64,000 nucleotides of DNA. Origin: Zobellia barbeyronii (GTDB lineage: Bacteria > Bacteroidota > Bacteroidia > Flavobacteriales > Flavobacteriaceae). The translations under genes were made by a program, and so were the position numbers. Shown piece by piece: positions 36,183 through 45,794 of the stretch (position 1 is its first letter; each line of letters starts with the position of its first letter). Under the pieces are notes generated by a model that had not been told where the DNA came from, made no database searches, and saw only the letters and a list, made by a program, of their open reading frames with translations. The stretch is from positions 868,001-932,000 of the forward strand of contig NZ_JACATN010000001.1 in the NCBI RefSeq assembly GCF_018603515.1. The letters run 5' to 3'.

Positions 36183-37868
36183 ATGAGCAATACAACTACA
36201 ACTACGCGCGCTCAAGAATCTACTAGTGCTATTGAGCGACTTTATATAACAATGAGACATTTGTTCAACCGTGGTTTTTATAAACCAACAGGTGTATCAG
36301 GTGAATCTTTAAAATTTGCTTTGCTGCAGTTAAGACCAGAAATTTATGGTTCTATTGCTGAAGAAAAGGCAGAACTAAGTGGGTTAATTTATGTTCTAGA
36401 GCGTTTGCCAAAAGGAATTGAACAATGTCGATTTATCAACCTGACTTCAGATGAGGGATATAGAGAATCTCATTTTAAGCCAATTGTACCGCCAAAACGT
36501 CGTAGAAATTGTTATCGGATAGATGATGAACAGATGAATATCGAGATTACTCGAGGTCGCTCGGATATCTATGACATTCTTACGCACTTAACCTTCCTTT
36601 TTATTGAATCTGAGAAAATCTGTAAAAGGGTTTTAATTGAAGATACCGATAGGACCATTAGGGATTGGGCTAAATTGGAAGCTGCAGTTCAAAAAGACGA
36701 GTTAACTTTAGCAGAACGGGAAGTGGCCCTTATTCATACAGCTAATATTCTGGGTCGTTCCTTTATAGAAATTTTGGCTATTCACAAACAATTTTCTACT
36801 GAAGAACAGCCTGATCGGTTTTTAGAAATTGTGTATTGGTTGGGTAAACTAGCTATAGAAGAAGAGATTACAGGCGAGAAAAGAGTAATTACTTTTAGTG
36901 CATTACTAAGAGAGCGTCTGGGGCATCATATTCATGGTGAACGATGGGCTAATATTATAAAAGAAACGTTACAGAGAAACGATTTACTGCACAGGCCAAT
37001 TCACATTATTAGTGCTAATATGCACAGTGTAATGAACTCACTATTTGCTAAGAATGCACTAAAAAAGGAGTTTTCGAATAAAGAGTCTTTAAAAATTTAT
37101 GAGGCTTTAAGCTCATCTTCGAATGAAGAATTACGTTCAAAAGTAACTAAGGTTGCCACTAAGAATGGAATGATAGCAATTGATGATCTTTCAGGAACGA
37201 ATATTGACGTACAATTATTTGATACTGCCAAAATGGGTTCAGATGTTTGTTGTTATGAATTGCCTAAAGGTCTAGCGGATAAAGATAAGCCAGTAATTTT
37301 TGTTATGGATTACGCTTTTGGTGAACAAGCGTATGAAACTATAGATGAACTATTGAAACCATATAAAGGAACGGGAGATGAATCTATTTTTCTAGATGTA
37401 GCCTCCATTTCTATTATGGGAAAAGCAGGTATACTAGAAGGTGGTAAAGGGGACTTGATGATACCTTCTGCACATATTTTTGAAGGTACCGCAGATAATT
37501 ATCCGTTCAAGAATGAATTGTGCGCGCAAGATTTTGAAGGGCACGGATTAAAAGTGTTTGAAGGCACTATGGTTACTGTTTTAGGGACATCGTTGCAAAA
37601 TAAAGACGTATTGAAATTCTTTCACCAATCTACTTGGAATGTGGTAGGTCTTGAGATGGAGGGCGTTCACTATCAAAAAGCAGTACAATCTGCTTCTAAG
37701 ATACGTAAGAGTGTTAGAGAAGATATAAAAGTAAGGTATGCATATTATGCCTCTGATAATCCATTAGAAACTGGCAGCACTTTGGCTTCAGGTGGTTTAG
37801 GTACAACAGGAGTAAAGCCAACATATTTGATTACTGAGAAAATATTAGAACAAATTTTTAATTCATAA
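36183..37868 (+). CDS. DUF6909-like protein with nucleosidase/phosphorylase-like C-terminal domain
   Basis: 561 residues, apparently cytosolic. The N-terminal ~300 residues are helical and charged, with no motif I recognise. The C-terminal ~230 carry the landmarks of the PNP/MTA-nucleosidase fold in order: MGKAGILEGGKGDLMIPSAH near 410-430 (compare GSAG...GDIVVSD in MTAN), an FEGTMVTVLGTS loop, VVGLEMEGVHY with Met492-Glu493 at the ribose-binding MEG position, and YYASDNP with Asp525 at the catalytic SD position. I recall the family as DUF6909 (number from memory), widespread in Flavobacteriia, function unknown. The ATG at 36183 is preferred to a TTG 6 bases earlier. The Wzz-like gene starts 4 bases after its stop. 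Confidence 0.7.
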   Translation: MSNTTTTTRAQESTSAIERLYITMRHLFNRGFYKPTGVSGESLKFALLQLRPEIYGSIAEEKAELSGLIYVLERLPKGIEQCRFINLTSDEGYRESHFKPIVPPKRRRNCYRIDDEQMNIEITRGRSDIYDILTHLTFLFIESEKICKRVLIEDTDRTIRDWAKLEAAVQKDELTLAEREVALIHTANILGRSFIEILAIHKQFSTEEQPDRFLEIVYWLGKLAIEEEITGEKRVITFSALLRERLGHHIHGERWANIIKETLQRNDLLHRPIHIISANMHSVMNSLFAKNALKKEFSNKESLKIYEALSSSSNEELRSKVTKVATKNGMIAIDDLSGTNIDVQLFDTAKMGSDVCCYELPKGLADKDKPVIFVMDYAFGEQAYETIDELLKPYKGTGDESIFLDVASISIMGKAGILEGGKGDLMIPSAHIFEGTADNYPFKNELCAQDFEGHGLKVFEGTMVTVLGTSLQNKDVLKFFHQSTWNVVGLEMEGVHYQKAVQSASKIRKSVREDIKVRYAYYASDNPLETGSTLASGGLGTTGVKPTYLITEKILEQIFNS

Positions 37869-37872
37869 TTTA

Positions 37873-38880
37873 ATGTCTGACAATAAGCCAACTAACGCCA
37901 ATACCTCAGATGAAATTGATTTGGGGCAGTTGTTCAAAATGATATCGAAGGGGATAAATCGTTTGGGAATAGCTTTCTTAGGTGTATTTGTATATCTGAA
38001 AAAAAATATTTTTATACTGGTAGGTCTTATTATTATTGGTATAGTTATTAGTTTTATTTTGAGCTCTCTGAGTAATAAAAAGCTAAAGGCAGAAACCATT
38101 GTTCGACCTAATTTTGACAGCACAGAATATATATATGCTGCTATTAGTGAGATTCAATCCAATGTTTCTAGCAAAGACACTACCTTTTTTAAAGACGTTG
38201 GTATTTCAATAGAAGATTTGAAAGGATTTCGGATTGAAATTCAACCGATTACTGATCCAGAGGAAACAAAAGAGGAGACAGAGCAGGAATTACAATATTT
38301 AAAATTGTTGGAAAATTTTAAGGAGGAAAGCTTTGTGGTTGATATTGTGCGATCGGAACTTACCAAGAAAAGCATAATAGCGCACCGAATAACATTTACA
38401 TATATTGATGCCAATAAGGGCAATGCCATAGCTAAAAAACTACTCAACTACATTAACAATAATGAGTATTTTGATAAGATTATTAAGACCACAAGGGAAA
38501 ATGCCCAAATGCGAATAGATAAGAATACCTTGCTTATATCTCAAATAGACAACCTGATTGATAATTATACAAAAACCCTTGTAAACGACACCGCAGAGAG
38601 AGCTCAGGGTTCTGTATACATGGAAAATGAAAGCGCTCTTAATATTGGAAGTTTATTAACCTTAAAAAATAGGTTTCTTAAAGAAATTGAAGAAAAAAAA
38701 TCAGAGCTTACAGATCAGACCGAAATCCTTAGTGTGATTAATATGGGGAAAACCCAAGTGTACAAGAAGCCCTTTTTCAATAATAAGTTTTTCTTGATAC
38801 CCACGGCTTTAGTAATTTTATTCTTTGTAGTATCTTTTACACGCTATCTAAATAGAAAAGCTAAAGAATTACAATTATAG
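37873..38880 (+). CDS. Wzz/chain-length-determinant-like membrane protein
   Basis: 335 residues with two transmembrane helices, about 44-64 and 302-322, that bracket a large periplasmic helical domain (about 65-300) with coiled-coil segments. This is the polysaccharide co-polymerase (Wzz) topology. There is no cytoplasmic kinase domain, so it is the Wzz type and not Wzc. It probably controls the chain length of the polymer made by the Wzy-like protein(s) at 50-52 kb. It starts 4 bases after the DUF6909-like gene and is followed by rfbB after 10 bases, so the genes form one transcript. Confidence 0.8.
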   Translation: MSDNKPTNANTSDEIDLGQLFKMISKGINRLGIAFLGVFVYLKKNIFILVGLIIIGIVISFILSSLSNKKLKAETIVRPNFDSTEYIYAAISEIQSNVSSKDTTFFKDVGISIEDLKGFRIEIQPITDPEETKEETEQELQYLKLLENFKEESFVVDIVRSELTKKSIIAHRITFTYIDANKGNAIAKKLLNYINNNEYFDKIIKTTRENAQMRIDKNTLLISQIDNLIDNYTKTLVNDTAERAQGSVYMENESALNIGSLLTLKNRFLKEIEEKKSELTDQTEILSVINMGKTQVYKKPFFNNKFFLIPTALVILFFVVSFTRYLNRKAKELQL

Positions 38881-38890
38881 AATTTTAAAA

Positions 38891-39913
38891 ATGTTCAAAA
38901 GAAAAATTCTTATTACAGGTGGAGCTGGTTTCATAGGGAGTAATTTTATACCCTTTTTCTTAAAGCAACATCCTGATATTGATATCATTAATCTTGATAA
39001 GTTAACTTACGCTGGCAATCTTCATCACCTTAAAGAGGTAGAAAATAATAATCGGTATAAGTTTATCCAAGGTGATATATGTGATGTTGATTTGGTGAAT
39101 TCCACTTTTGCTGATTATCAGATTACAGATGTAATTCACTTTGCCGCGGAATCTCATGTAGACAATTCGATTGATGGTCCAGAGGCATTTGTTAAAACCA
39201 ATATTAACGGTACGTTTACGTTAATTGAAGCAGCAAGAAAACATTGGCTTATTGAAGCAAATAATCCAAAACAAGGATACGAAACATCTCGCTTTCATCA
39301 TATTTCAACTGATGAGGTTTATGGTAGTCTTGGTGAATCCGGTTTTTTTGACGAAAACAGCACCTACGCCCCAAATAGTCCTTATAGCGCCTCAAAAGCG
39401 GCCTCCGATTTCTTGGTTAGAAGCTATTTTCATACGTATGGCTTAGATGTAGTAACAAGTAATTGTTCTAATAATTATGGACCTAAGCAGCATGATGAAA
39501 AGCTTATTCCAACCATCATAAGAAAGGCATTAGCAGGAGAAGAGATTCCTATTTATGGAGATGGAAAAAATATTAGGGATTGGCTTTATGTGTTGGATCA
39601 CTGTACAGGCATAGATGTTGCTTTTACCAAGGGTAGAGGTGGTGAAACCTATGTTATAGGTGGGGACAATGAGCATAATAATATTTCAATTGCTAAAACA
39701 ATATGTGCTATTTTAGATAAGGTACATCCTAAAGAAAGCGGTAGTTATACGGAGCAAATTACGTTTGTAAATGATCGTTTAGGGCATGATTTTAGATATG
39801 CCATAGATGCACATAAGATAAAAACCGAATTGGGATGGGAACCACAGTTCAATTTTGATTCGGGATTGAAGAAAACCATCTCATCGTATATTAGCAAATA
39901 TCAGAATAGTTAA
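38891..39913 (+). CDS. rfbB: dTDP-glucose 4,6-dehydratase
   Basis: Second enzyme of dTDP-L-rhamnose synthesis; it makes dTDP-4-keto-6-deoxyglucose. 340 residues, an extended SDR. The NAD motif is ITGGAGFIGSNF at 6-17, the catalytic region is HISTDEVYGSLG at about 137-148, and YxxxK is seen in YSASKAASDF at about 168-177. NCSNNYGPKQ follows, as usual. It is directly followed by rfbA (3-base gap), rfbC and rfbD. Confidence 0.97.
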   Translation: MFKRKILITGGAGFIGSNFIPFFLKQHPDIDIINLDKLTYAGNLHHLKEVENNNRYKFIQGDICDVDLVNSTFADYQITDVIHFAAESHVDNSIDGPEAFVKTNINGTFTLIEAARKHWLIEANNPKQGYETSRFHHISTDEVYGSLGESGFFDENSTYAPNSPYSASKAASDFLVRSYFHTYGLDVVTSNCSNNYGPKQHDEKLIPTIIRKALAGEEIPIYGDGKNIRDWLYVLDHCTGIDVAFTKGRGGETYVIGGDNEHNNISIAKTICAILDKVHPKESGSYTEQITFVNDRLGHDFRYAIDAHKIKTELGWEPQFNFDSGLKKTISSYISKYQNS

Positions 39914-39916
39914 AAC

Positions 39917-40771
39917 ATGAAGGGAATCATCTTAGCCGGAGGGTCAGGAACTCGCTTACATCCGCTTACTTTGGCTGTTAGCAAGCAACTTATGCCTATT
40001 TATGATAAGCCTATGATTTATTATCCTCTGGCAACACTTTTGTCCGCCGGTATAAGAGAAATATTAATAATCACTACCCCACAGGATATTCCTCTTTTTA
40101 AAAAATTATTAGGAGATGGTACTCAATTGGGCTGTAGTTTTCAATATGCAGTTCAACAAAATCCGAATGGATTGGCCGAAGCTTTTATTATTGGTGAAAC
40201 TTTTATTGGAAAGGATAAAGTTGCGCTGATTCTAGGCGATAATATATTTTATGGCTCCGGTTTAGCAAAACTCCTTCAAGCCAACAATAATCCTGATGGT
40301 GGTATTATTTACGGATACCACGTACAAGATCCTAAACGCTATGGTGTGGTAGAATTTGATGAAGATGGAAAAGCAATTTCAATTGAAGAAAAACCACGGA
40401 ACCCAAAATCCAATTATGCGGTTCCTGGTATATATTTTTATGATAATCAAGTGGTAGAGATTGCAAAAAAAATCAAACCAAGCCCTAGGGGAGAACTTGA
40501 AATCACCGATATCAATAAAGTGTATTTGGAAGAGAAAAAACTGACCGTAAGTATTTTAGACCGAGGTACCGCTTGGCTTGATACGGGCACTTTCAGTTCC
40601 CTCATGCAAGCTTCGCAATTTGTTGAGGTTATAGAAGAACGCCAAGGGTTGAAAGTGGGGTCTATTGAAGAAGTTGCATATACCATGGGGTATATTTCAC
40701 ACGAACAACTACATAATTTAGCAAAACCTCTTGTAAAGAGCGGTTATGGAAACTATCTATTAGGGCTGTAA
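39917..40771 (+). CDS. rfbA: Glucose-1-phosphate thymidylyltransferase
   Basis: First enzyme of the dTDP-rhamnose pathway: glucose-1-phosphate plus dTTP gives dTDP-glucose. 284 residues, usual length. The nucleotide-binding motif [11 protein letters not shown] is at 8-18 with the catalytic Arg, then [16 protein letters not shown] at about 24-39 and ILGDNIFYG at about 107-115. [20 protein letters not shown] and WLDTGT are family hallmarks. Allosteric feedback by dTDP-rhamnose is known for the family. Confidence 0.97.
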   Translation: MKGIILAGGSGTRLHPLTLAVSKQLMPIYDKPMIYYPLATLLSAGIREILIITTPQDIPLFKKLLGDGTQLGCSFQYAVQQNPNGLAEAFIIGETFIGKDKVALILGDNIFYGSGLAKLLQANNNPDGGIIYGYHVQDPKRYGVVEFDEDGKAISIEEKPRNPKSNYAVPGIYFYDNQVVEIAKKIKPSPRGELEITDINKVYLEEKKLTVSILDRGTAWLDTGTFSSLMQASQFVEVIEERQGLKVGSIEEVAYTMGYISHEQLHNLAKPLVKSGYGNYLLGL

Positions 40772-40789
40772 TTAGCTGAAAATAATAAT

Positions 40790-41335
40790 ATGAGAATAAC
40801 AGAAACAAACCTAAGTGGTTGTTTTATAATGGAACCAACGCTTTTTAAAGACGAAAGAGGCGTTTTTTTTGAGTCATATCAACAGAAAAAGTTTGAAGAA
40901 GCAATTGGAAAAAAGGTAAATTTTGTTCAAGATAATATTTCAGTATCGAGCAAGGGGGTGCTTCGTGGACTCCACCTTCAGACAGGCGTTCATGCGCAAG
41001 CTAAATTGGTGCAGGTAGTTCACGGGGAAGTTCTTGATGTTATAGTAGATTTAAGACCAGATAGTCCAACTTTTGGTGAACATTATAAACTTAAATTATC
41101 TAGTAAAAACAGAACTTTAATTTTTATACCAAAAGGTATGGCACATGGTTTTGTTACTTTGAGCCAAGAAGCCACATTTATGTATAAATGTGATGCTTTT
41201 TACAATTCGGCTTCCGAAAGCGGAGTAATTTACAACGATAAAGACTTAAAAATAGATTGGCAGTACCCAATTAAAACTCCTATTGTTTCTGAAAAAGATA
41301 TTCTACTTCCTACATTTAAAGAGTTTTTCAAATGA
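40790..41335 (+). CDS. rfbC: dTDP-4-dehydrorhamnose 3,5-epimerase
   Basis: Third enzyme of the rhamnose pathway; it epimerises C3 and C5. 181 residues, cupin fold. Motifs are DERGVFFESYQQKKF at 22-36, VLRGLHLQ at about 57-64 with the catalytic His, GEVLDVIVDLRPDSPTFG at about 78-95 and FIPKGMAHGFVTLS at about 110-123. The stop overlaps the start of rfbD by 4 bases (ATGA), giving translational coupling. Confidence 0.96.
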   Translation: MRITETNLSGCFIMEPTLFKDERGVFFESYQQKKFEEAIGKKVNFVQDNISVSSKGVLRGLHLQTGVHAQAKLVQVVHGEVLDVIVDLRPDSPTFGEHYKLKLSSKNRTLIFIPKGMAHGFVTLSQEATFMYKCDAFYNSASESGVIYNDKDLKIDWQYPIKTPIVSEKDILLPTFKEFFK

Positions 41336-42114
41336 AATCCGTACTCGTCACAGGTGCCAATGGTCAATTCGGTAAAAGCATTGAGAAGATAGCTGTCAAT
41401 TATCCTCAATTAAATTTTGTTTTTGCTACTTCAAGCGAGTTGGATATTACGAGTATTGAATCGATTGAAAAAAAACTTTTTAACGAGTCGTTCAGCTACC
41501 TTATTAACTGTGCCGCTTATACTGATGTTGAAAACTCTGAAAAAGAGCCAGAAAAGGCATATAAGGTGAATGCTGATGGTGTAAAGAACTTGGCTTTAAT
41601 TTGTAAAAAGCAGCATACTGTATTAATTCATGTTTCAACGGATTATGTTTTTGATGGGGAGAAAGGGGCTCCATATCTGGTGACCGATGTAACCAACCCA
41701 ATAAATGTCTACGGAGCATCAAAACTAAAAGGTGAACAACATATAGAATATCTGATGGACTCTTATTTTATTGTGAGGACTTCTTGGCTCTATTCTGAAT
41801 TTGGAAAAAACTTTTATAAAACCATTTTTCAAAAGGCTAAAGAAGGAGCTAATTTAAGCGTAATTGATGACCAGATAGGTAGTCCTACACATGCGGGAAA
41901 TCTAGCAGAATACATTTTGAACTTAATAATTGATCAAAGTAAATCATACGGAATTCATCATTTTACAGATGGGGAAATTCTAAGTTGGTACGGTTTTGCT
42001 GAAAAAATATTGAAGGAAAACGGACTAGCAGACAAGGTGCAACTTGAGAAAGCAAAGAATTATCGTACTTTTGCTAGAAGGCCTAAATATAGCGTTTTGG
42101 AAAAGCATATTTAG
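41332..42114 (+). CDS. rfbD: dTDP-4-dehydrorhamnose reductase
   Basis: Last enzyme of dTDP-L-rhamnose synthesis, NAD(P)H dependent. 260 residues, a little shorter than the ~290 norm. The Rossmann motif is VTGANGQFGKSI at 5-16, NCAAYTDVENSEKEPEKAYKVN at about 60-81 is typical, the catalytic YxxxK is in NVYGASKLKGEQ at about 125-136, and RTSWLYSEFGKNF at about 149-161 is kept. It completes a full rhamnose set, so the polymer probably contains L-rhamnose. Confidence 0.96.
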   Translation: MKSVLVTGANGQFGKSIEKIAVNYPQLNFVFATSSELDITSIESIEKKLFNESFSYLINCAAYTDVENSEKEPEKAYKVNADGVKNLALICKKQHTVLIHVSTDYVFDGEKGAPYLVTDVTNPINVYGASKLKGEQHIEYLMDSYFIVRTSWLYSEFGKNFYKTIFQKAKEGANLSVIDDQIGSPTHAGNLAEYILNLIIDQSKSYGIHHFTDGEILSWYGFAEKILKENGLADKVQLEKAKNYRTFARRPKYSVLEKHI

Positions 42115-42205
42115 ACACAGAGGTTTTGTCAAGATTCTTAACAGATAGTAAGTATTTCAAATACATTAGATTCCGTAAACATTGTATAAAAACTTTACAG
42201 CTCAA

Positions 42206-42727
42206 ATGTTTTCTAAATTGGGTTATTTCTCAATAACTTTTGCTTTTATTTTTTTTATTTTTGGTTGTGAGTCATTTACCAATAAAAATGAAAAACCTCA
42301 AAAGGAAGTCAAAGAATTTGGTAGTTCTGATTTACTTCGATTCAAAGTAAAAGAAGAAAGTTTCAGAAAAGATAGTTTATCTCTTATTTTTAAAAACATA
42401 TTCTTTGAGGAAGTTGGTCTTAGTGAGTTTGATTTAAAAATAAATGTTGATTACAAAAGAGAAAATATAAATTACCACCAAAATTATTACCTAGTTATAG
42501 CGATTTATCCACGGGATGAGGATATTCAATTATTGGATGATGAAAGACGAAGGTATAAGTTTGCATCGTATTCTATGAAAATTAGAACGAACCAAGTCAA
42601 CGATTTGGTTCTAGCCAGAAAAATAATAACGAAGCTGAAGTTTGCTCGAGCAATTACCATTTCCTTATTTGAGTACAAAACCAAACTAAAAAGTAAAGAA
42701 ATCGTTTTACAGAACGTAAAATTTTAA
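42206..42727 (+). CDS. Hypothetical lipoprotein between the rhamnose and pseudaminate genes
   Basis: 173 residues. MFSKLGYFSITFAFIFFIFGC is a lipoprotein signal with the Cys at 21; I start here and not at a TTG eight codons up. The mature part is Lys/Glu rich with beta-strand-like segments and matches nothing I recognise. It lies 91 bases after rfbD and 16 bases before pseB, in the same direction, so it is probably transcribed with them. It could be a small periplasmic accessory of the locus, but nothing in the sequence proves this. Confidence 0.65.
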   Translation: MFSKLGYFSITFAFIFFIFGCESFTNKNEKPQKEVKEFGSSDLLRFKVKEESFRKDSLSLIFKNIFFEEVGLSEFDLKINVDYKRENINYHQNYYLVIAIYPRDEDIQLLDDERRRYKFASYSMKIRTNQVNDLVLARKIITKLKFARAITISLFEYKTKLKSKEIVLQNVKF

Positions 42728-42743
42728 ATTAATATCTGCACAA

Positions 42744-43766
42744 ATGAAATTTGAAATGAAAAATAAGTCTCTATTGATAACTGGAGGCACTGGGTCATTA
42801 GGAAAGGCTCTGACACAGCATATACTAACTAAGTATCCTGAAATCAGAAGGCTGATAATTTTTTCAAGAGATGAGCAGAAGCAATTTCAAATGGCTCAAG
42901 AGTTTTCCGAAACGGAATATCCGCAGATTCGATATTTCATTGGAGATGTAAGAGATCGCGATCGTTTAATTAGGGCCTTTAAAGGGGTAGATTATGTAAT
43001 TCATGCTGCAGCAATGAAACATGTTCATTTAGCAGAGTATAATCCTGAAGAATGTATAAAGACAAACATTGGGGGTGCTCAAAACGTTGTGGATGCTTGT
43101 TTGGAAACGAATGTGGAACGTGTTGTTGCACTTTCTACTGACAAAGCTTGTGCTCCAATTAATTTGTATGGTGCTACTAAATTAACTTCTGATAAGTTAT
43201 TTGTTGCAGCAAATAATATAAAGGGAGACAGCCCAATTAGGTTTTCTGTAGTTAGATATGGCAATGTAATGGGTTCAAATGGTTCTGTAATACCATTTTT
43301 CATTTCCAAGAAAAAGAATGGAGGAATCTTACCAATTACAGATCCTAATATGACGAGGTTTAATATTTCGTTGCAAGGTGGTGTAGATATGGTTATGTAT
43401 GCTTTAGAAGAAGCTTGGGGTGGCGAACTTTTTGTTCCGAAAATACCTTCTTACCGTATTACTGATGTTGCTGAAGCAGTTGGCCCTGAATGTGAGAAAC
43501 CTGTGGTTGGAATACGTCCAGGAGAGAAGATTCACGAAGAGATGATTACACCGTCAGATTCTTTTTACACGTATGATTTAGGAGAATACTATGCTATTTT
43601 ACCAGTTACACACCAGTGGAATTTGGAAGATTACTTAAAAAAGTTTCAGGCTAAAAAAGTCTCTCAAGGATTTAGTTATAATTCGGGTGAAAATACGGAA
43701 TGGGAAACCGTTCAAGGTCTTAGAGATTTAATAAAGGAACATGTTGATTCAACTTTTATATTATGA
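42744..43766 (+). CDS. pseB: UDP-GlcNAc 4,6-dehydratase (inverting), PseB
   Basis: First enzyme of pseudaminic acid synthesis: it dehydrates UDP-GlcNAc and inverts C5. 340 residues, an SDR with LITGGTGSLGKALTQHIL at about 10-27, SRDEQKQFQMAQEF at about 41-54 (the PseB/FlaA1 hallmark), HAAAMKHVHLAEYNP at about 89-103, and YGATK at about 137-141 holding the catalytic Lys. Soluble, without the membrane domain of CapD/PglF types. The stop overlaps pseC by 4 bases. Confidence 0.95.
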   Translation: MKFEMKNKSLLITGGTGSLGKALTQHILTKYPEIRRLIIFSRDEQKQFQMAQEFSETEYPQIRYFIGDVRDRDRLIRAFKGVDYVIHAAAMKHVHLAEYNPEECIKTNIGGAQNVVDACLETNVERVVALSTDKACAPINLYGATKLTSDKLFVAANNIKGDSPIRFSVVRYGNVMGSNGSVIPFFISKKKNGGILPITDPNMTRFNISLQGGVDMVMYALEEAWGGELFVPKIPSYRITDVAEAVGPECEKPVVGIRPGEKIHEEMITPSDSFYTYDLGEYYAILPVTHQWNLEDYLKKFQAKKVSQGFSYNSGENTEWETVQGLRDLIKEHVDSTFIL

Positions 43767-44962
43767 TGAAACCAATTCCATATGGTCGCCAAAATATTTC
43801 TCAAGAAGATATTGATGCCGTAATAGCCACATTAAAATCTGATTATCTTACTCAAGGCCCAAGAGTTTTAGAATTCGAAGAAGCCTTTGCTGAGTATGTT
43901 GGTAGTAAATATGCTGTTGCTGTCGCAAATGGGACTGCTGCACTACATCTCTGTGCGCTTGCTTTAAATGTTAAGAAAGGAGATAAGGTTATAACAACCC
44001 CCATTACTTTTGCAGCATCGGCTAACTGCGTTCGATATTGCGGCGGAGAAGTTGTATTTGCTGATATTGAACCAGATACTTATCTACTAGATATAAATAA
44101 GGTTGAAGAGCTCTTATTGGCGTCACCAAAAGGAACATATAAAGGAATTATTCCAGTAGATTTTGCTGGTAGAAGTGTAGACATGGAAGCTTTTGCCAAT
44201 TTAGCAAATAAACATGATTTATGGATTATAGAAGACTCATGTCATGCGCCGGGAGGGTATTTTAAAGATAGTAATGATATACAACAACAATGTGGTAATG
44301 GGAAATTTGCTGATTTGGCTATTTTCTCTTTTCACCCTGTAAAACATATTGCTGCTGGTGAAGGAGGTATGATAACAACAAATGATGAGGACTTGTACAA
44401 GTCTTTATTAATGTTGAGAACGCATGGAATAACCAAGGATAGTGAAACATTTAAAAATAGTATAGACTTTGCTGCTGGCGAATCTGGTTTTTCAGAATAC
44501 CCTACTTGGTATATGGAAATGCAAACTTTAGGCTACAATTACCGGTTAACCGATTTTCAATCGGCCTTAGGTCATTCTCAGCTTTCTCGTGCAAATCAAG
44601 GCTTGGAAATAAGAAGAAAACTTGCAAAAGTTTATAAAGACGCCTTCTGTGATAAAAAGTTTATTAAGGGTCAGTCTGATGTGATAGAAGGCCATGCTTA
44701 TCATTTGTATATTATAGAGGTAGATGATAGAACAGGGCTTTATAATCACTTAAGAGATTGTAAAATATACGCGCAGATACATTACATACCTTGTCACTTA
44801 ATGCCTTATTACAGAAGTAGAGGCTGGCAAGAAGGAGATTTGCCACAGGCAGAGCAATATTATAAAAGATGTATAAGTCTACCCATGTATCCAACACTAG
44901 AAACGAAAGAACAGCAATACGTGATAGAGCAGGTACTTGAATTCTATGAAAAGAGTGTATAG
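43763..44962 (+). CDS. pseC: UDP-4-amino-4,6-dideoxy-N-acetyl-beta-L-altrosamine transaminase, PseC
   Basis: PLP-dependent DegT/DnrJ/EryC1 aminotransferase of 399 residues, the second step of the Pse pathway. The opening YGRQNISQEDIDAVIATLKSDYLTQGP is the PseC form. IIEDSCHAPGG at about 153-163 holds the cofactor Asp, and FSFHPVKHIAAGEGGM has the Schiff-base Lys194. NYRLTDFQSALG at about 258-269 is the usual motif. A second Met codon directly follows the first. It overlaps pseB by 4 bases and the aldo/keto reductase gene by 17. Confidence 0.95.
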   Translation: MMKPIPYGRQNISQEDIDAVIATLKSDYLTQGPRVLEFEEAFAEYVGSKYAVAVANGTAALHLCALALNVKKGDKVITTPITFAASANCVRYCGGEVVFADIEPDTYLLDINKVEELLLASPKGTYKGIIPVDFAGRSVDMEAFANLANKHDLWIIEDSCHAPGGYFKDSNDIQQQCGNGKFADLAIFSFHPVKHIAAGEGGMITTNDEDLYKSLLMLRTHGITKDSETFKNSIDFAAGESGFSEYPTWYMEMQTLGYNYRLTDFQSALGHSQLSRANQGLEIRRKLAKVYKDAFCDKKFIKGQSDVIEGHAYHLYIIEVDDRTGLYNHLRDCKIYAQIHYIPCHLMPYYRSRGWQEGDLPQAEQYYKRCISLPMYPTLETKEQQYVIEQVLEFYEKSV

Positions 44963-45788
44963 CAAATTAGGGTTAGGTACGGTTCAATTTGGTATTGATT
45001 ACGGTATTTCAAATACCAAAGGAAAAACTGATAGTGCAGAGATAGAAAAGATTTTGGATTATGCTGGAAAGAATAGTATAGCTTATATAGATACAGCTTC
45101 AGCATATGGTAATGCAGAAAAAGTGCTGGGTTCATTTGACTTGACCTCCTTTAGAGTCATATCCAAATTTATGCCTCCAAATCAAGGCTCTATAAAAGAT
45201 GAATTAGAAAAAAGTCTTAAAAATCTTGGACTAGGAAAGGTTTATGCATATTTAGCGCACAGACCTGAAGAACTTTTGAAAAATCCAGAACAATGGTTTG
45301 ACCTTAAAGAACTAAAAAAACAATCAAAGGTTGAGAAAATAGGGTACTCCTTAAATAGTCTCGAGGAGCTAGATTCGTTATTACAAAAAAATATGGAACC
45401 GGATTTAATTCAGGTGCCGTATAACCTTTTTGATAGAAGATTTGAAAGGCATATTGTGGAATTGAAGAAAAATGGTTGTGAAATACATGTCCGTTCTGCA
45501 TTTTTACAGGGCCTTTTTTTTATTGAACCTAAAAACTTGCCTGTTTACTTTAAATCTGTTAAAAATTTGATAAGTGATTTACAAAATGAATTTGGAGAAA
45601 ATTTGTCAGGTGCACTTCTTAATTTTGCTTTAGAAAAGGAATTTATTGATGTAGTTGTTGTAGGAGTTGAAAATGTAAACCAACTCAGCCAGAATTTAAA
45701 AAATATTTCTTTTAAACAGCCTGTAAAGACTAGAATACCAGTAGTTGCAGAAAAAATTTTAGTGCCGTCTTTATGGCCTAAAAAATAG
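44946..45788 (+). CDS. Aldo/keto reductase within the pseudaminate operon
   Basis: 280 residues, TIM-barrel AKR. The catalytic tetrad is visible: Asp and Tyr in IDTASAYGNAE (about 46-56), Lys in VISKFMP (about 71-77) and His in YLAHRPEELL (about 103-112). I start at the ATG at 44946 and not a TTG three codons earlier. It overlaps pseC by 17 bases and is 6 bases from the SDR gene. AKRs of this type occur inside some nonulosonic-acid clusters but are not part of the core PseB-C-H-G-I-F route, so a modified sugar is possible (inference). Confidence 0.85.
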   Translation: MKRVYSKLGLGTVQFGIDYGISNTKGKTDSAEIEKILDYAGKNSIAYIDTASAYGNAEKVLGSFDLTSFRVISKFMPPNQGSIKDELEKSLKNLGLGKVYAYLAHRPEELLKNPEQWFDLKELKKQSKVEKIGYSLNSLEELDSLLQKNMEPDLIQVPYNLFDRRFERHIVELKKNGCEIHVRSAFLQGLFFIEPKNLPVYFKSVKNLISDLQNEFGENLSGALLNFALEKEFIDVVVVGVENVNQLSQNLKNISFKQPVKTRIPVVAEKILVPSLWPKK

Positions 45789-45794
45789 ATTACT

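Noticed and set aside
42501-42515. TTATCCACG as a DnaA box marking the origin
   Set aside because: A single near-match within a coding gene; no cluster of boxes and no AT-rich unwinding element beside it.
43763-44962. Aminotransferase as the missing WbpE
   Set aside because: Its N-terminus and position between pseB and the nonulosonate genes match PseC.
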